Under the pieces are notes generated by a model. That model saw nothing but the letters and a program-made list of their open reading frames with translations, did no database searches and was not told where the DNA came from. 64,000 nt of DNA from Paraburkholderia phenazinium. GTDB taxonomy: Bacteria > Pseudomonadota > Gammaproteobacteria > Burkholderiales > Burkholderiaceae. Of the stretch, positions 54,470 through 63,593 are shown piece by piece. The position numbers and the translations under genes are program-made. The first letter of the stretch is position 1. The number at the start of each line of letters is the position of its first letter. The stretch is from assembly GCF_900141745.1 (NCBI RefSeq), contig NZ_FSRM01000001.1, positions 2,294,001 to 2,358,000 of the forward strand, read 5' to 3'.

Positions 54470-56029
54470 ATGACGCAATCTTTGCTGGCGATGCACGGCA
54501 TCGTCAAAGCGTTTTCCGGCGTGAAGGCTCTGGACGGTATCGATCTGGCCGTGTCGCCGGGCGAATGCGTCGGCCTGTGCGGCGAGAACGGCGCGGGCAA
54601 ATCGACGCTGATGAAGGTGCTGTCCGGGGTCTATCCGTACGGCACCTGGGATGGCGAGATCCTCTGGGAAGGGCAGCCGCTGAAGGCCATGAACGTGCGC
54701 GACACGGAGCGCGCCGGGATCGTGATCATCCACCAGGAGTTGATGCTGGTGCCGGAGCTCTCGGTGGCGGAGAACATCTTTCTCGGCAATGAAATCACGC
54801 TGCCGGGCGGCCGCATGAACTACGCCGCGATGTTCCAGCGCGCCGACGAACTGCTGCGCGAGCTGCATATCGAAGGCATCAATGTGGCGCAGCCGGTGAT
54901 GAACTACGGCGGCGGCCATCAACAGCTGATCGAGATCGCCAAGGCGCTCAACAAGCGCGCGAAGCTGCTGATTCTCGACGAACCGTCGTCGTCTCTCACC
55001 AGTTCGGAAACGCAGATTCTGCTGGACATCGTGCGCGATCTGAAGCGGCGTGGCGTGGCCTGCGTGTATATCTCGCACAAGCTCGACGAAGTGGAAGCCG
55101 TCTGCGACACCATTACCGTGATCCGCGATGGCCGGCATGTCTCCACCGAACCGATGCGCGCGCTGACCACCGACCGCATCATCGCGATGATGGTGGGCCG
55201 CGAGATTACCAATCTGTTTCCTCGCGAGCCGCGGCCGCTCGGCGACGTGATCTTCGAGGCACGCCACGTGACGTGTTTCGACGTGACCAATCCGCGCCGC
55301 AAACGGGTCGACGATGTGTCGTTCACCTTAAGACGCGGCGAGATACTCGGCGTGGCGGGCCTGGTGGGAGCGGGGCGCACGGAGCTGATGCAGGCGATCT
55401 TCGGCGCCTATCCCGGCGTGAGCGAGGCAACGGTGCTGCTCGACGGTAAGCCCCTGAAAATACGCGCACCCGCCGATGCGATTCGCGCCGGCATCGGCAT
55501 GGTGCCCGAGGATCGCAAGCGCCACGGCATCGTGCCGCACCTGAGCGTGGGGCACAACATCACGCTGTCGGTGTTGCAGCGCTTTGCCAGGGGCGCGCGA
55601 ATCGATTCGGCGGCCGAGCTCGATACCATTCATACGGAGATGAAGCGGCTCTCGGTGCGCGCGGCGCATCCGATGCTGTCGATTGCGAGCCTCTCCGGCG
55701 GCAACCAGCAGAAGGCCGTGCTCACCCGCATGCTGCTAACCGATCCGAAGGTGCTGATCCTCGACGAGCCGACCCGCGGCGTCGACGTCGGTGCCAAATA
55801 CGAAATCTACAAACTGATCGTGCAGCTCGCGCACCGCGGCATGTCGATCGTGATGGTGTCGTCGGAGATGCCCGAGGTACTGGGCATCAGCGATCGCGTG
55901 CTGGTGATCGGCGAGGGCGAATTGCGCGGCGATTTCATCAACGACGGCCTCACGCAAGAAGACATTCTCACGGCGGCGATCCGTCCGGTGCAGCGAACCA
56001 CGAACCCAACCGAAGCGAGCGCAGCATGA
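54470..56029 (+). CDS. xylG: D-xylose ABC transporter ATP-binding protein, two ATPase domains
   Basis: A 519-residue fused ATPase that powers xylose import. The first domain has Walker [10 protein letters not shown] at 38-46 and Walker [13 protein letters not shown]. Its signature is [15 protein letters not shown], where the usual LSGG is changed. The second has the degenerate P-loop [12 protein letters not shown] typical of sugar transporters, an intact signature [11 protein letters not shown] and [13 protein letters not shown]. The start at 54470 gives the family N terminus; 18 codons upstream are open but not conserved. It overlaps xylH by four bases (ATGA), so the two are translationally coupled. 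Confidence 0.95.
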   Translation: MTQSLLAMHGIVKAFSGVKALDGIDLAVSPGECVGLCGENGAGKSTLMKVLSGVYPYGTWDGEILWEGQPLKAMNVRDTERAGIVIIHQELMLVPELSVAENIFLGNEITLPGGRMNYAAMFQRADELLRELHIEGINVAQPVMNYGGGHQQLIEIAKALNKRAKLLILDEPSSSLTSSETQILLDIVRDLKRRGVACVYISHKLDEVEAVCDTITVIRDGRHVSTEPMRALTTDRIIAMMVGREITNLFPREPRPLGDVIFEARHVTCFDVTNPRRKRVDDVSFTLRRGEILGVAGLVGAGRTELMQAIFGAYPGVSEATVLLDGKPLKIRAPADAIRAGIGMVPEDRKRHGIVPHLSVGHNITLSVLQRFARGARIDSAAELDTIHTEMKRLSVRAAHPMLSIASLSGGNQQKAVLTRMLLTDPKVLILDEPTRGVDVGAKYEIYKLIVQLAHRGMSIVMVSSEMPEVLGISDRVLVIGEGELRGDFINDGLTQEDILTAAIRPVQRTTNPTEASAA

Positions 56030-57225
56030 CTCCCGACGTCACTTCCCAACCCCCCAAAGACGCTGCGGCGAACGCTTCGTTCGGCGGCGCGCAGCGCGTG
56101 CAGCAACTGTTCGCACGCTACAAGATTCTCGCGCTGCTGTTCGCCGTGGCAGCCATCTGGATCTTCTTCTCGTTCCTCACCAGCGGCGCGTTCATCACGC
56201 CGCGCAATCTGTCGAATCTGCTGCGGCAGATGTCGATCACCGGGATGCTGGCGTGCGGCATGGTGTTCGTCATCATTGCGGGCGAGATCGATTTGTCGGT
56301 GGGCTCGCTGCTCGGTCTGCTCGGCGGCGTCGCGGCGATTCTCGACGTCAACCGGCATTGGCCCATCGGCGTCACCGTGCCGGTGGTGATGGTGCTCGGT
56401 GTGCTGGTGGGTCTTTTCAACGGCTGGTGGTCGACGTACCGGCGCGTGCCGTCGTTTATCGTGGGCCTCGGCGGCATGCTGGCGTATCGCGGCATTCTGC
56501 TCGGCGTGACGGGCGGTTCCACCATCGCACCGGTGTCCGACAGCTTTGTGTTCGTCGGGCAGGGTTATTTGCCGCAGTTTGCGGGCGATACGCTTGCGGT
56601 CGTGCTGTTTGCATTGCTGGCGCTCCTGACCGTGCGGCAGCGGCGCAACCGTCAACGCTACCAGTTGCCAGTGGTACCCGTCTGGCAGGACGCGGCGAAG
56701 ATCGTAGGCGCCGGGGTGATCCTGCTGGCGTTCGTGGCGACGCTCGACCGCTACGGCGGCATTCCCGTGCCGGTGCTGTTGCTGCTGGCGTTGCTCGGCA
56801 TCTTTACGTGGATCGCCACGCAAACCGTGTTCGGCCGGCGCATTTATGCGGTCGGTTCGAACTTGGAAGCGACGCGGCTATCAGGCGTGAACACGAACCG
56901 GGTGAAGCTGGCGATTTTCGCGCTGATGGGGCTGATGTGCGCGTTCGGCGGCATCGTCAATACGGCGCGCCTGGCGGCGGGCTCGCCCTCGGCGGGATCG
57001 ATGGGTGAGCTCGATGCGATTGCGGCGTGTTTTATCGGCGGTACGTCGATGCGTGGCGGCTCCGGGACGGTGTACGGGGCCTTGATCGGCGCGCTGGTGA
57101 TGGCGAGTCTCGACAACGGCATGTCCATGCTCGACGTGGATGCCTATTGGCAGATGATCGTCAAAGGCAGCATCCTCGTGCTGGCGGTGTGGATCGATGT
57201 GGTGTCGGGATCGAACCGGCGGTGA
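56026..57225 (+). CDS. xylH: D-xylose ABC transporter permease
   Basis: A 399-residue inner-membrane permease of the RbsC/XylH family that forms the xylose channel as a dimer. It has about ten helices. [18 protein letters not shown] near residue 84 is the conserved sugar-permease motif, and a further [20 protein letters not shown] near 267 is the loop that docks on the ATPase. The cytoplasmic stretch near 205 ([17 protein letters not shown]) is a XylH trait. The start overlaps the xylG stop by four bases. It ends the xylose operon; no T-tailed terminator is evident after it. Confidence 0.95.
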   Translation: MTPDVTSQPPKDAAANASFGGAQRVQQLFARYKILALLFAVAAIWIFFSFLTSGAFITPRNLSNLLRQMSITGMLACGMVFVIIAGEIDLSVGSLLGLLGGVAAILDVNRHWPIGVTVPVVMVLGVLVGLFNGWWSTYRRVPSFIVGLGGMLAYRGILLGVTGGSTIAPVSDSFVFVGQGYLPQFAGDTLAVVLFALLALLTVRQRRNRQRYQLPVVPVWQDAAKIVGAGVILLAFVATLDRYGGIPVPVLLLLALLGIFTWIATQTVFGRRIYAVGSNLEATRLSGVNTNRVKLAIFALMGLMCAFGGIVNTARLAAGSPSAGSMGELDAIAACFIGGTSMRGGSGTVYGALIGALVMASLDNGMSMLDVDAYWQMIVKGSILVLAVWIDVVSGSNRR

Positions 57226-57525
57226 TACGCGCTCGAGGCAGAGCGAGTGCGGGTAGCATGATGCGGTGCAACGGATTGTCGAACGGCACGCGCCGGGCGT
57301 CTGCATGGCGTGCCGCGCGAATGCCGGCGGATGCGCATGTAAGCATAACGTCAACTTCCGCAACTGCCGCTCACGCAATCGCTGCGCCTCAAGCGGTCTC
57401 AATGGCCTTCCATGGTGGCTTTTTGCGTCATTTCGCCGGTCTTCCCCGTTCTCGGGACAAACAGCCATTGCCAGCGCGCGCGGCGTGTTTTACCTTTGTG
57501 CGGATCATCATTTGCCCGCCGCGTC
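57226..57525. other. gap between xylH and the GNAT gene
   Basis: These 300 bases hold no gene or clear terminator that I can support. The transcript of the xylose operon may run on. Promoter elements for the acetyltransferase are not evident. Confidence 0.4.
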
Positions 57526-57990
57526 ATGTTCGTCCCTACCGAAGCTCCGTCGCCGTTCCAGTTGCGCAAGGCCAGCATGGACGACTTCGCGTTCGCCGAA
57601 GCGCTGACGCGCAACAACATGGGCGGCTACTACAAACGGCACCACCTCGTCTGGCGCAGCGATCTGTTTCTTGGAAGCTGGCGCGAGTCGGAAAACTACA
57701 TTCTCGAAATGGACGGTCACGCAGCCGGCGTGCTGCGCATCACGGAGGAGGGCGACTCGCTGCATATCCGTGACGTGCAGATCGCCGATGGCTACCGGCG
57801 CCGCGGCGCGGGCACCTATATGCTGGAGATCTCGCATCAATGGGCGCGTGAGCGCGGTTTGCGCGAGCTGCAACTGCGGGTGTTCGTCGACAATCCCGCT
57901 GCGCGGCTTTATCTGCGCATGGGTTACAAGCTTGCCGGGCCGCGCCTGGCGCAACTGGGCGCGATTCGCCACCTGGCGCGGCGCGTTTAG
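57526..57990 (+). CDS. GNAT family N-acetyltransferase
   Basis: A 154-residue acetyl-CoA-dependent acyltransferase. The acetyl-CoA loop is IADGYRRRGAGTYMLEISHQWA near residues 87-108 (motif A, R-x-x-G-x-G). Preceding strands ILEMDGHAAGVLRITEEGD and the later LQLRVFVDNPAARLYLRMGY are the usual GNAT core. The substrate is unknown. The ATG at 57526 is chosen from the length of the family; ATG 57577 is an alternative and the open frame reaches 57412. It is on the same strand as xylH but 300 bases away, so a link to xylose use is not shown. Confidence 0.85.
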   Translation: MFVPTEAPSPFQLRKASMDDFAFAEALTRNNMGGYYKRHHLVWRSDLFLGSWRESENYILEMDGHAAGVLRITEEGDSLHIRDVQIADGYRRRGAGTYMLEISHQWARERGLRELQLRVFVDNPAARLYLRMGYKLAGPRLAQLGAIRHLARRV

Positions 57991-58084
57991 CGTGTAGCGG
58001 GCGGCGTTGCCGCGCGCGCCGGTTGGCGTACCGCTCAAAGTCCCGCTTGCCTGGTTCTGTAGCAAGTCGTTTATTCAGCGCCAG

Positions 58085-58981
58085 TCAACGGTCGAACTCC
58101 GGCGCATCCGCCATCTGCGCGCCATCCGGCAAGTCATCCTCACTGGCTTCTGCACCGCGCTCGCTCTCGACGCGTTCCGCACCCCGCTCCATGAACGCGC
58201 GTGGACTCCTGCCGAACGCGCGCCGGAACATCGCCGAAAACGCGCTCTGGCTCTGATAACCCAGCTCCTGCGCGACGTGCGCAAGTGGCCTGCCTTGGCT
58301 CAACAACGGAATCGCGCGGGCGAGCAGCGCCTGCTGACGCCACTGCGAAAAGCTGACGCCCAACTCGTGACGAAACAGCCGCGCAATCGTGCGGGTACTC
58401 GCGCCGACACTCGCGGCCCACTGTTCGAGCGAATCCGTATTGGCGGGGTTGGCAATCACCGCTTCGCACAGCGCGCGCAGGCGCTTTTCGTTGGGCATCG
58501 GCACAGACAGCGGTAGCGGCTCGGAGCGGGTCAGCTCGTCGAGCGCCAGCGCTCCGAGCACCTGTTCGCGGGTCGCCGAGAGGCCGGGTTCATCGAGCGC
58601 GGCGATGACTTCGCGCAGCAGATTCGATACTTCGACGACGCGGCATGCGTCGAGTCCCGGCGGCGCCGCGTGTTCGTCGATATACAGCGTCCGCAAGAAC
58701 GCCTCCTCGACGATCACCACCTCGTGCGTCACGTGTGGCGGCATCCAGATCGCGCGCGACGGCGGCACCATCCACGTGGTGCCCTGCGTGCCGACGCGCA
58801 GCACGCCGCGCGATGCATACGCAACCTGGGCCCAGGCATGGGTGTGACGGGCGATGTGCACGCCGGCTGCCATGGGCCGCGAGCGCACGCGGATCGGATG
58901 GGTGCGGGTTGGCGCGAACTCCGGCGGAATATCGGAGAACTCGACCTGAGTCGAAAGCGGGAGAGCGTCTGATGCATTCAT
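58085..58981 (-). CDS. AraC family transcriptional regulator (cupin sensor domain)
   Basis: A 298-residue regulator. The N-terminal half is a cupin-like sensing domain (HTHAWAQVAYASRGVLRVGTQG, PPSRAIWMPPHVTHEV), and the C-terminal 100 residues form the AraC DNA-binding domain (WAASVGASTRTIARLFRHELG, QELGYQSQSAFSAMFRRAFGRSP). Its target is unknown. Two starts are plausible, ATG 58981 and ATG 59026; the shorter keeps the usual length. The open frame to 59137 is not supported. It has a polar tail after the HTH domain. It is divergent from the gamma-glutamylcyclotransferase-like gene. Confidence 0.88.
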   Translation of the reverse strand: MNASDALPLSTQVEFSDIPPEFAPTRTHPIRVRSRPMAAGVHIARHTHAWAQVAYASRGVLRVGTQGTTWMVPPSRAIWMPPHVTHEVVIVEEAFLRTLYIDEHAAPPGLDACRVVEVSNLLREVIAALDEPGLSATREQVLGALALDELTRSEPLPLSVPMPNEKRLRALCEAVIANPANTDSLEQWAASVGASTRTIARLFRHELGVSFSQWRQQALLARAIPLLSQGRPLAHVAQELGYQSQSAFSAMFRRAFGRSPRAFMERGAERVESERGAEASEDDLPDGAQMADAPEFDR

Positions 58982-59177
58982 GACGGCGACACCGGGCGGA
59001 ACCCGGAACGGTTTGTTGGCTCCCATTGTAGGGCGTTGCGCGGCAAGACTCTTAAGCGGTGATTTTTTCGCGGACCGCTGGCGATGATGGCGCAGGCATA
59101 ATGCATCCGATCCGTTTCGCCGGGCGAGAAGAGGCATCAGTGGCCCCGGCTTAATTCAAGCGAGAGGATTCCCTACG

Positions 59178-59579
59178 ATGCAGAAGGTTTTCGTGTACGG
59201 CACCTTGAGGGCCGGCGAGATCAACGACATCAGCCAGGCCGCTGCCCGGCACGACATTGCTGAACCCACGCTGCTCGGTACGGCCACGGTGCGCGGCCGT
59301 CTGTTCGACTTCGGCGCCTACCCCGGGCTCGTGCCCAGCGAGGCGGGTTCGCCCGTGCATGGCGATGTCTATGAAATCGATCCGGATCTGGTCGCCGTGC
59401 TCGATGAAATCGAGGAGATTTATCCGGGTGTCGAAGGCCTGTTTCTGGCCCGTGAGGTGACGGTCGACGTGGACGGCGTACCGCTTGCCTGCCGCTTCTA
59501 CCCGGTCACGGAACGAGCGGTGGAGGGCTTGCCCGAGATTCGTTCGGGCGACTGGGTTGCGTATCGCCGCTCGCGTTAG
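59178..59579 (+). CDS. gamma-glutamylcyclotransferase (AIG2/YtfP-like) family protein
   Basis: A 133-residue cytoplasmic protein of the GGCT-like fold. VFVYGTLRAGEIND at the start is the family substrate loop (YG(S/T)LR), and VHGDVYEIDPDLVAVLDEIEEIYPG near residues 57-81 contains the Glu that serves as the catalytic acid or base in the family. Such enzymes cyclise gamma-glutamyl compounds to 5-oxoproline; small bacterial members are often of unknown substrate. The start at 59178 has GAGAGGA upstream. It ends in front of the aceB terminator, with which it is convergent. Confidence 0.87.
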   Translation: MQKVFVYGTLRAGEINDISQAAARHDIAEPTLLGTATVRGRLFDFGAYPGLVPSEAGSPVHGDVYEIDPDLVAVLDEIEEIYPGVEGLFLAREVTVDVDGVPLACRFYPVTERAVEGLPEIRSGDWVAYRRSR

Positions 59580-59609
59580 AACGCTCGCACGAGTCGCACT
59601 CGCCGCCAT

Positions 59610-59647
59610 AAAAAAACGGCCCGGCAAGCCTGAGCCTGCTGGGCCGT
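59610..59647 (-). terminator. terminator of aceB
   Basis: ACGGCCC (59616-59622) pairs with GGGCCGT (59641-59647), extended by GGCA/TGCT-type partial pairing. On the minus strand it is followed by seven T. It lies 65 bases past the aceB stop. Confidence 0.8.
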
Positions 59648-59711
59648 CCGGTCGGTCAGCCTTGCGAACCGCGCTGCTGCATTGGGCAGCAGCGCGGCAT
59701 GGAAACGTACT

Positions 59712-61310
59712 TCAGATCTCTTCGTACAGCGGCAGCGTCAGGAAGTCGGTGAACTGCTCCGAGGTCGACATCTCCTCGAAGATTTCCGCCGCGCGGTCAT
59801 ACGGTTGCGTATCGCCACCCACCGCCTGCTTCACCTTCCCGAGTTCCTGCTTCGACAGTTCGCGCACCAGTTCTGCGGTGACCTTGCGGCCGTCGTCGAG
59901 CGCGCCCTTCGGCGAGCGAATCCATTGCCACACCTGCGAGCGCGAAATCTCCGCGGTTGCGGCGTCTTCCATCAGGTTGTGGATCGGCACGCAGCCATTG
60001 CCCGCGAGCCACGAACCAAGGTAGTGAATCCCCACGTTGATGTTGTTGCGCAGACCCGCTTCGGTGATCGGCGCTTCCGGTCGGAAGTCGGTCAGATCTT
60101 TCCCGCTCACTTCGACATCGGTGCGTTGCTTGCCGATCTGGTTCGGCTGGTCGCCCAATACCTTGACGAACTCTTCCATCGCGATCGGCACGAGACCCGG
60201 GTGCGCGACCCAGCCGCCGTCGTAACCGTCGCCGGCATCGCGCGCCTTGTCCGAGCGCACACCGCCCATGGCCTTGTCGTTTGCGGCCGGATCGTTCTTG
60301 ATCGGAATCAGCGCGCTCATGCCGCCGATGGCCGGCGCATTGCGACGATGGCACGTCTTCAGCAACAACAGCGCGTAGGCACGCATGAACGGCGACGTCA
60401 TGGTGATCTGCGAGCGGTCGGCGAGGCAGAAATCGCGGTCGCTCTTGAACTTCTTGATGGCTGAAAATATGTAGTCCCAACGGCCGGCGTTCAGCCCCGA
60501 GCTGTGTTCGCGCAGTTCGTACAGAATCTCGTCCATTTCGAACGCGGCGAGGATCGTTTCGATCAGCACCGTTGCGCGGATCGTGCCACGCGGCACGCCG
60601 ACCGCTTCCTGTGCGGCAACGAAGATCTCGTTCCACAGACGCGCTTCGAGATGGCTCTCCATCTTCGGCAGATAGAAGTAAGGCCCTGAGCCGCGTGCGA
60701 CCAGTTCCTTCGCGTTGTGGAACAGGAACAGTGCGAAATCGAAAATGCCGCCCGAGACGCGCTGACCGTCGACCTTCACATGCTTCTCGTCGAGGTGCCA
60801 GCCGCGCGGACGCACGATCAGCGTCGCAACCTTGTCGTTGAGCTTGTACGACTTGCCGTTCTGTTCGAGCGAGATGGTCCGGCGCACGGCGTCCTTCAGA
60901 TTGATGTGGCCGGTGATCTGGTTGTCCCAACTCGGTGCGTTCGAATCTTCGAAGTCGGTCATGTACGAATCCGCGCCGGAATTCAGCGCGTTGATGATCA
61001 TCTTGCGCTCGACCGGCCCGGTGATTTCCACGCGGCGGCATTGCAGGTCCTGCGGCAGCGGTGCGATCTTCCAGTCGCGTTCGCGGATGCTCTTCGTCTC
61101 AGCGAGGAAGTCGGGACGCTCACCGGCATCGAGCCGTTTCGTGCGTTCGACGCGCGCTTTCAGCAGCGCCTGGCGACGCGGCTCGAACGTGCGATGCAGC
61201 GCGGCGACGAGTTCGAGCGCGTCGCGGGTGAGGATCGCTTCATAGCCGGGCTTGATCTCGCCGGTAATTTCCATGCCCTGCGGCAACTGCGATGAAAGCG
61301 GGTTCGCCAT
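59712..61310 (-). CDS. aceB: malate synthase A
   Basis: AceB condenses glyoxylate with acetyl-CoA to malate in the glyoxylate shunt, needed for growth on acetate and fatty acids. The 532-residue A-form enzyme has MTDFEDSNAPSWDNQ near residue 115, VRPRGWHLDEKHV near 168, the acetyl-CoA/glyoxylate site GTIRATVLIETILAAFEMDEILYEL near 252-276 and GRWDYIFS with the metal-binding acid nearby. The C-terminal catalytic Asp is in HNLMEDAATAEISR. The ATG at 61310 has a strong AAGGAGAAAA ribosome site; upstream codons are not conserved. A TTGCA-AAAC-TGCAA dyad lies just upstream. Confidence 0.96.
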   Translation of the reverse strand: MANPLSSQLPQGMEITGEIKPGYEAILTRDALELVAALHRTFEPRRQALLKARVERTKRLDAGERPDFLAETKSIRERDWKIAPLPQDLQCRRVEITGPVERKMIINALNSGADSYMTDFEDSNAPSWDNQITGHINLKDAVRRTISLEQNGKSYKLNDKVATLIVRPRGWHLDEKHVKVDGQRVSGGIFDFALFLFHNAKELVARGSGPYFYLPKMESHLEARLWNEIFVAAQEAVGVPRGTIRATVLIETILAAFEMDEILYELREHSSGLNAGRWDYIFSAIKKFKSDRDFCLADRSQITMTSPFMRAYALLLLKTCHRRNAPAIGGMSALIPIKNDPAANDKAMGGVRSDKARDAGDGYDGGWVAHPGLVPIAMEEFVKVLGDQPNQIGKQRTDVEVSGKDLTDFRPEAPITEAGLRNNINVGIHYLGSWLAGNGCVPIHNLMEDAATAEISRSQVWQWIRSPKGALDDGRKVTAELVRELSKQELGKVKQAVGGDTQPYDRAAEIFEEMSTSEQFTDFLTLPLYEEI

Positions 61311-61332
61311 GTTTTCTCCTTGGTCGGTCAGA

Positions 61333-61346
61333 TTGCAAAACTGCAA
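61333..61346. promoter_or_regulatory. TTGCA-N4-TGCAA dyad before aceB
   Basis: TTGCA (61333-61337) AAAC TGCAA (61342-61346), in an AT-rich patch 23-36 bases before the aceB start. It is a candidate site for a regulator of the glyoxylate shunt. The regulator is not identified. Confidence 0.45.
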
Positions 61347-61432
61347 ATTTTCAAATGCGGTTAAACAGCGATTGAGATGCGCGAGGTTGGGTGGAACTGC
61401 GTTGCAGGCATCCGGTACGGTTGCGGTTGCCG

Positions 61433-62269
61433 TCATGCGCCAGGGCTGTGGCGCGTGCGGCTGCGGCTCTCGTCGGGTGCTGTGAGGGTGTGCAAAAAAG
61501 CGAGCAGGTCGTTCATGCTCCGGCCCGTGCCATGGGGCGTGACGCCTAGCTCTTCAGCGGGGACGCCTTGCCGGTTGATCCAGAACGTGGTGTAGCCGAA
61601 CCAGTTCGCGCCGGCCGCGTCCCAGCCGTTCGACGAGACGAACACGATCTCGCCCGGCTCGACGCCGAATGCCTGCGTGCCGAGTGTGTAGGCGGCGGGT
61701 GCTGGCTTGTAGGCGCGGACCGTGTCGACTGAAAGGACGTGATCGAACAGTCCGCTCATGCCGGCGCTCTTGACGGCGATGTCGAGCATCTGCGGATTGC
61801 CGTTGGACAGAATGGCGAGACCGAGCGCGGCTGACTGAGATTGAGTGCCCGGAGTGCCTTGAACGTCTACAACCGTTTGTGGCGCCTTTGCCGCTTCGGC
61901 ATGCCGCTCGCGCGGCTCACGCAACCGGCGCAGCGCGGGCACTGCATCCGGGAACGCCGACAGGCACGCGTATTCATCCATCAGACGCTTTTCCGCCGAG
62001 CGATTGAGCGTGAGGCCGAGCTTGTGCGCGGCGAAGCGCAGCGCATCGCGCGTGATGTTCCAGAACGGTTGATAGCGTGCGCCGGTGGGATCGGCAAGCG
62101 TGCGCAACTGGCTGTATTCGATCTGCTTTTGCCGCCATAGCTGCGAGAGCGCATCGCCGTGGCCGGGGAACATTTGCTCCGCCGCAGCGACGACCGAATG
62201 CACGTCGAACAGCGTGCCGTAGGCGTCGAAAATGACTGCTTTAGGGGAGAGTGTCGTTGTGGCCGACAT
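61433..62269 (-). CDS. haloacid dehalogenase, type II (HAD superfamily)
   Basis: A 278-residue HAD-fold hydrolase of the L-2-haloacid dehalogenase type. Nucleophile Asp15 sits in IFDAYGTLFDVHS. EYSQLRTL at 51-58, LAILSNGNP at 151-159, AYKPAPAAY and VSSNGWDAAGA are the type II active-site set in order. Residues 118-149 are a polar insertion (RERHAEAAKAPQTVVDV...) absent from the usual 220-240 residue enzymes; it splits the core just before motif II. The insertion may form a surface loop. The ATG at 62269 is chosen because the family starts close to the first motif. It lies upstream of aceB on the same strand and is divergent from a LysR regulator. Confidence 0.88.
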   Translation of the reverse strand: MSATTTLSPKAVIFDAYGTLFDVHSVVAAAEQMFPGHGDALSQLWRQKQIEYSQLRTLADPTGARYQPFWNITRDALRFAAHKLGLTLNRSAEKRLMDEYACLSAFPDAVPALRRLREPRERHAEAAKAPQTVVDVQGTPGTQSQSAALGLAILSNGNPQMLDIAVKSAGMSGLFDHVLSVDTVRAYKPAPAAYTLGTQAFGVEPGEIVFVSSNGWDAAGANWFGYTTFWINRQGVPAEELGVTPHGTGRSMNDLLAFLHTLTAPDESRSRTRHSPGA

Positions 62270-62307
62270 TGCCGTGCGCTCCAATTCGAGGTCAAACTGA
62301 TTGTATT

Positions 62308-62345
62308 AGTGATGCTCCACGCTTAAAAATAGGCTAAACATCACT
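62308..62345. promoter_or_regulatory. inverted repeat in the HAD/LysR divergent region
   Basis: AGTGATG (62308-62314) and CATCACT (62339-62345) form a 7-bp inverted repeat with a 24-base AT-rich spacer. This may be a LysR operator overlapping the divergent promoters. Confidence 0.45.
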
Positions 62346-62445
62346 TGATCTTTTACTTTTACCCACCTAATCTGAATCCCGTTCCTACTTTCGGTGCAAA
62401 CGTCGGGGCTCTTGCCCGCATCCGGCGTCCCGCTTCAGCGACTTC

Positions 62446-63348
62446 ATGGACCGTTTCAAGCAGATCGAGACTTTTGTCACCGTCGCGGCCAAGGGTAGCC
62501 TGTCGGCGGCGGCGCAGGCCGAAGGCGTGGCGCCCGCCATCATCGGCCGTCGCATCGATGCGCTCGAAGAGCGGCTGGGCGTGAAACTGCTGGTGCGCAC
62601 CACGCGCAAGATCACGCTGACCTTCGAGGGCTCGGCGTTCCTCGAAGACTGCCAGCGAGTCATCAACGATATGCAGAACGCCGAGGCGAGCGTCTCGGCG
62701 GGCGGCGTGAAGGCGAGTGGCCACCTGCGCGTATCGGCGCCGGCCGGTTTCGGGCGGCGCCATGTCGCGCCGCTGGTGCCGGCATTTACCGTGGCACATC
62801 CCGACGTCTCGATCACACTCGATCTGTCCGACCGGCTGGTGGACCTGGTCAACGAGGGCTTCGATTGCGCAGTGCGGCTGGGGGAGTTGCCGGATTCGTC
62901 GCTGGTGTCGCTGCGGCTCGGTGAAAACCGCCGCGTCTGCGTGGCGTCGCCGGCCTATCTGACGCGCCGCGGCGCGCCGCAAAGCCTCGCCGACCTGGTC
63001 CATCACAACTGTCTTGCACTGGGCGCCAGCGCCAACCAGCAGCGCGGCTGGGTGTTCCAGCAGGGCGACAAGGTCGTCTCGATCAAGGTGTCCGGCACGA
63101 TGGAATGCTCCGACGGCGCGGTGCTGCACGAGTGGTGTCTCGAGGGTTATGGGCTGGCGTGGCGTTCGTGGTGGGAAGTGGGCACCGATATCGCGGCCGG
63201 ACGGCTCGTCAGCGTACTCGATGAGTTCGCCGCACCGCCCATCGGTATTCATGCCGTTTTTCCGCAGCGCCGCCATCTCCCGTTGCGGGTGCGGCTGTTC
63301 CTGGACTTTCTTAAACATACCTACGGTCATCCCGGTTATTGGGGGTGA
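62446..63348 (+). CDS. LysR family transcriptional regulator
   Basis: A 300-residue regulator. The N-terminal winged helix covers residues 1-60 (FKQIETFVTVAAKGSLSAAAQ, IGRRIDALEERLGVKLLVRTTR) and the rest is a type 2 periplasmic-binding-protein ligand domain (VSAPAGFGRRHVAPLVPAF, FDCAVRLGELPDSSLVSLRLG). These features place it in the large group of LysR proteins similar to DmlR. It is divergent from the haloacid dehalogenase gene, and an inverted repeat lies between. LysR regulators often control the divergent neighbour. The start at 62446 is the usual one for the family. Confidence 0.92.
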   Translation: MDRFKQIETFVTVAAKGSLSAAAQAEGVAPAIIGRRIDALEERLGVKLLVRTTRKITLTFEGSAFLEDCQRVINDMQNAEASVSAGGVKASGHLRVSAPAGFGRRHVAPLVPAFTVAHPDVSITLDLSDRLVDLVNEGFDCAVRLGELPDSSLVSLRLGENRRVCVASPAYLTRRGAPQSLADLVHHNCLALGASANQQRGWVFQQGDKVVSIKVSGTMECSDGAVLHEWCLEGYGLAWRSWWEVGTDIAAGRLVSVLDEFAAPPIGIHAVFPQRRHLPLRVRLFLDFLKHTYGHPGYWG

Positions 63349-63593
63349 GGGCGGGGCCGCCATAGACCGGATTGAAGCCCCGCGCGGGTTTCCGATATGC
63401 GGACAGACCCGCAAGCGGGCGTCGTGTCGACTCAGGCGCACTACAATCGATTGGGGCAGCGCGTTTTCCGTTTCGTAAGGTTCGGGTTCGGCCCGGCTTT
63501 CGCTGTCCTGAAGACCTGCTTTGCGGTGGCCGATGCGATGCAATACATTGCCGCCGCTTTGCAGGTCCAGCCGCAGTCGACGACGGAGGCACC

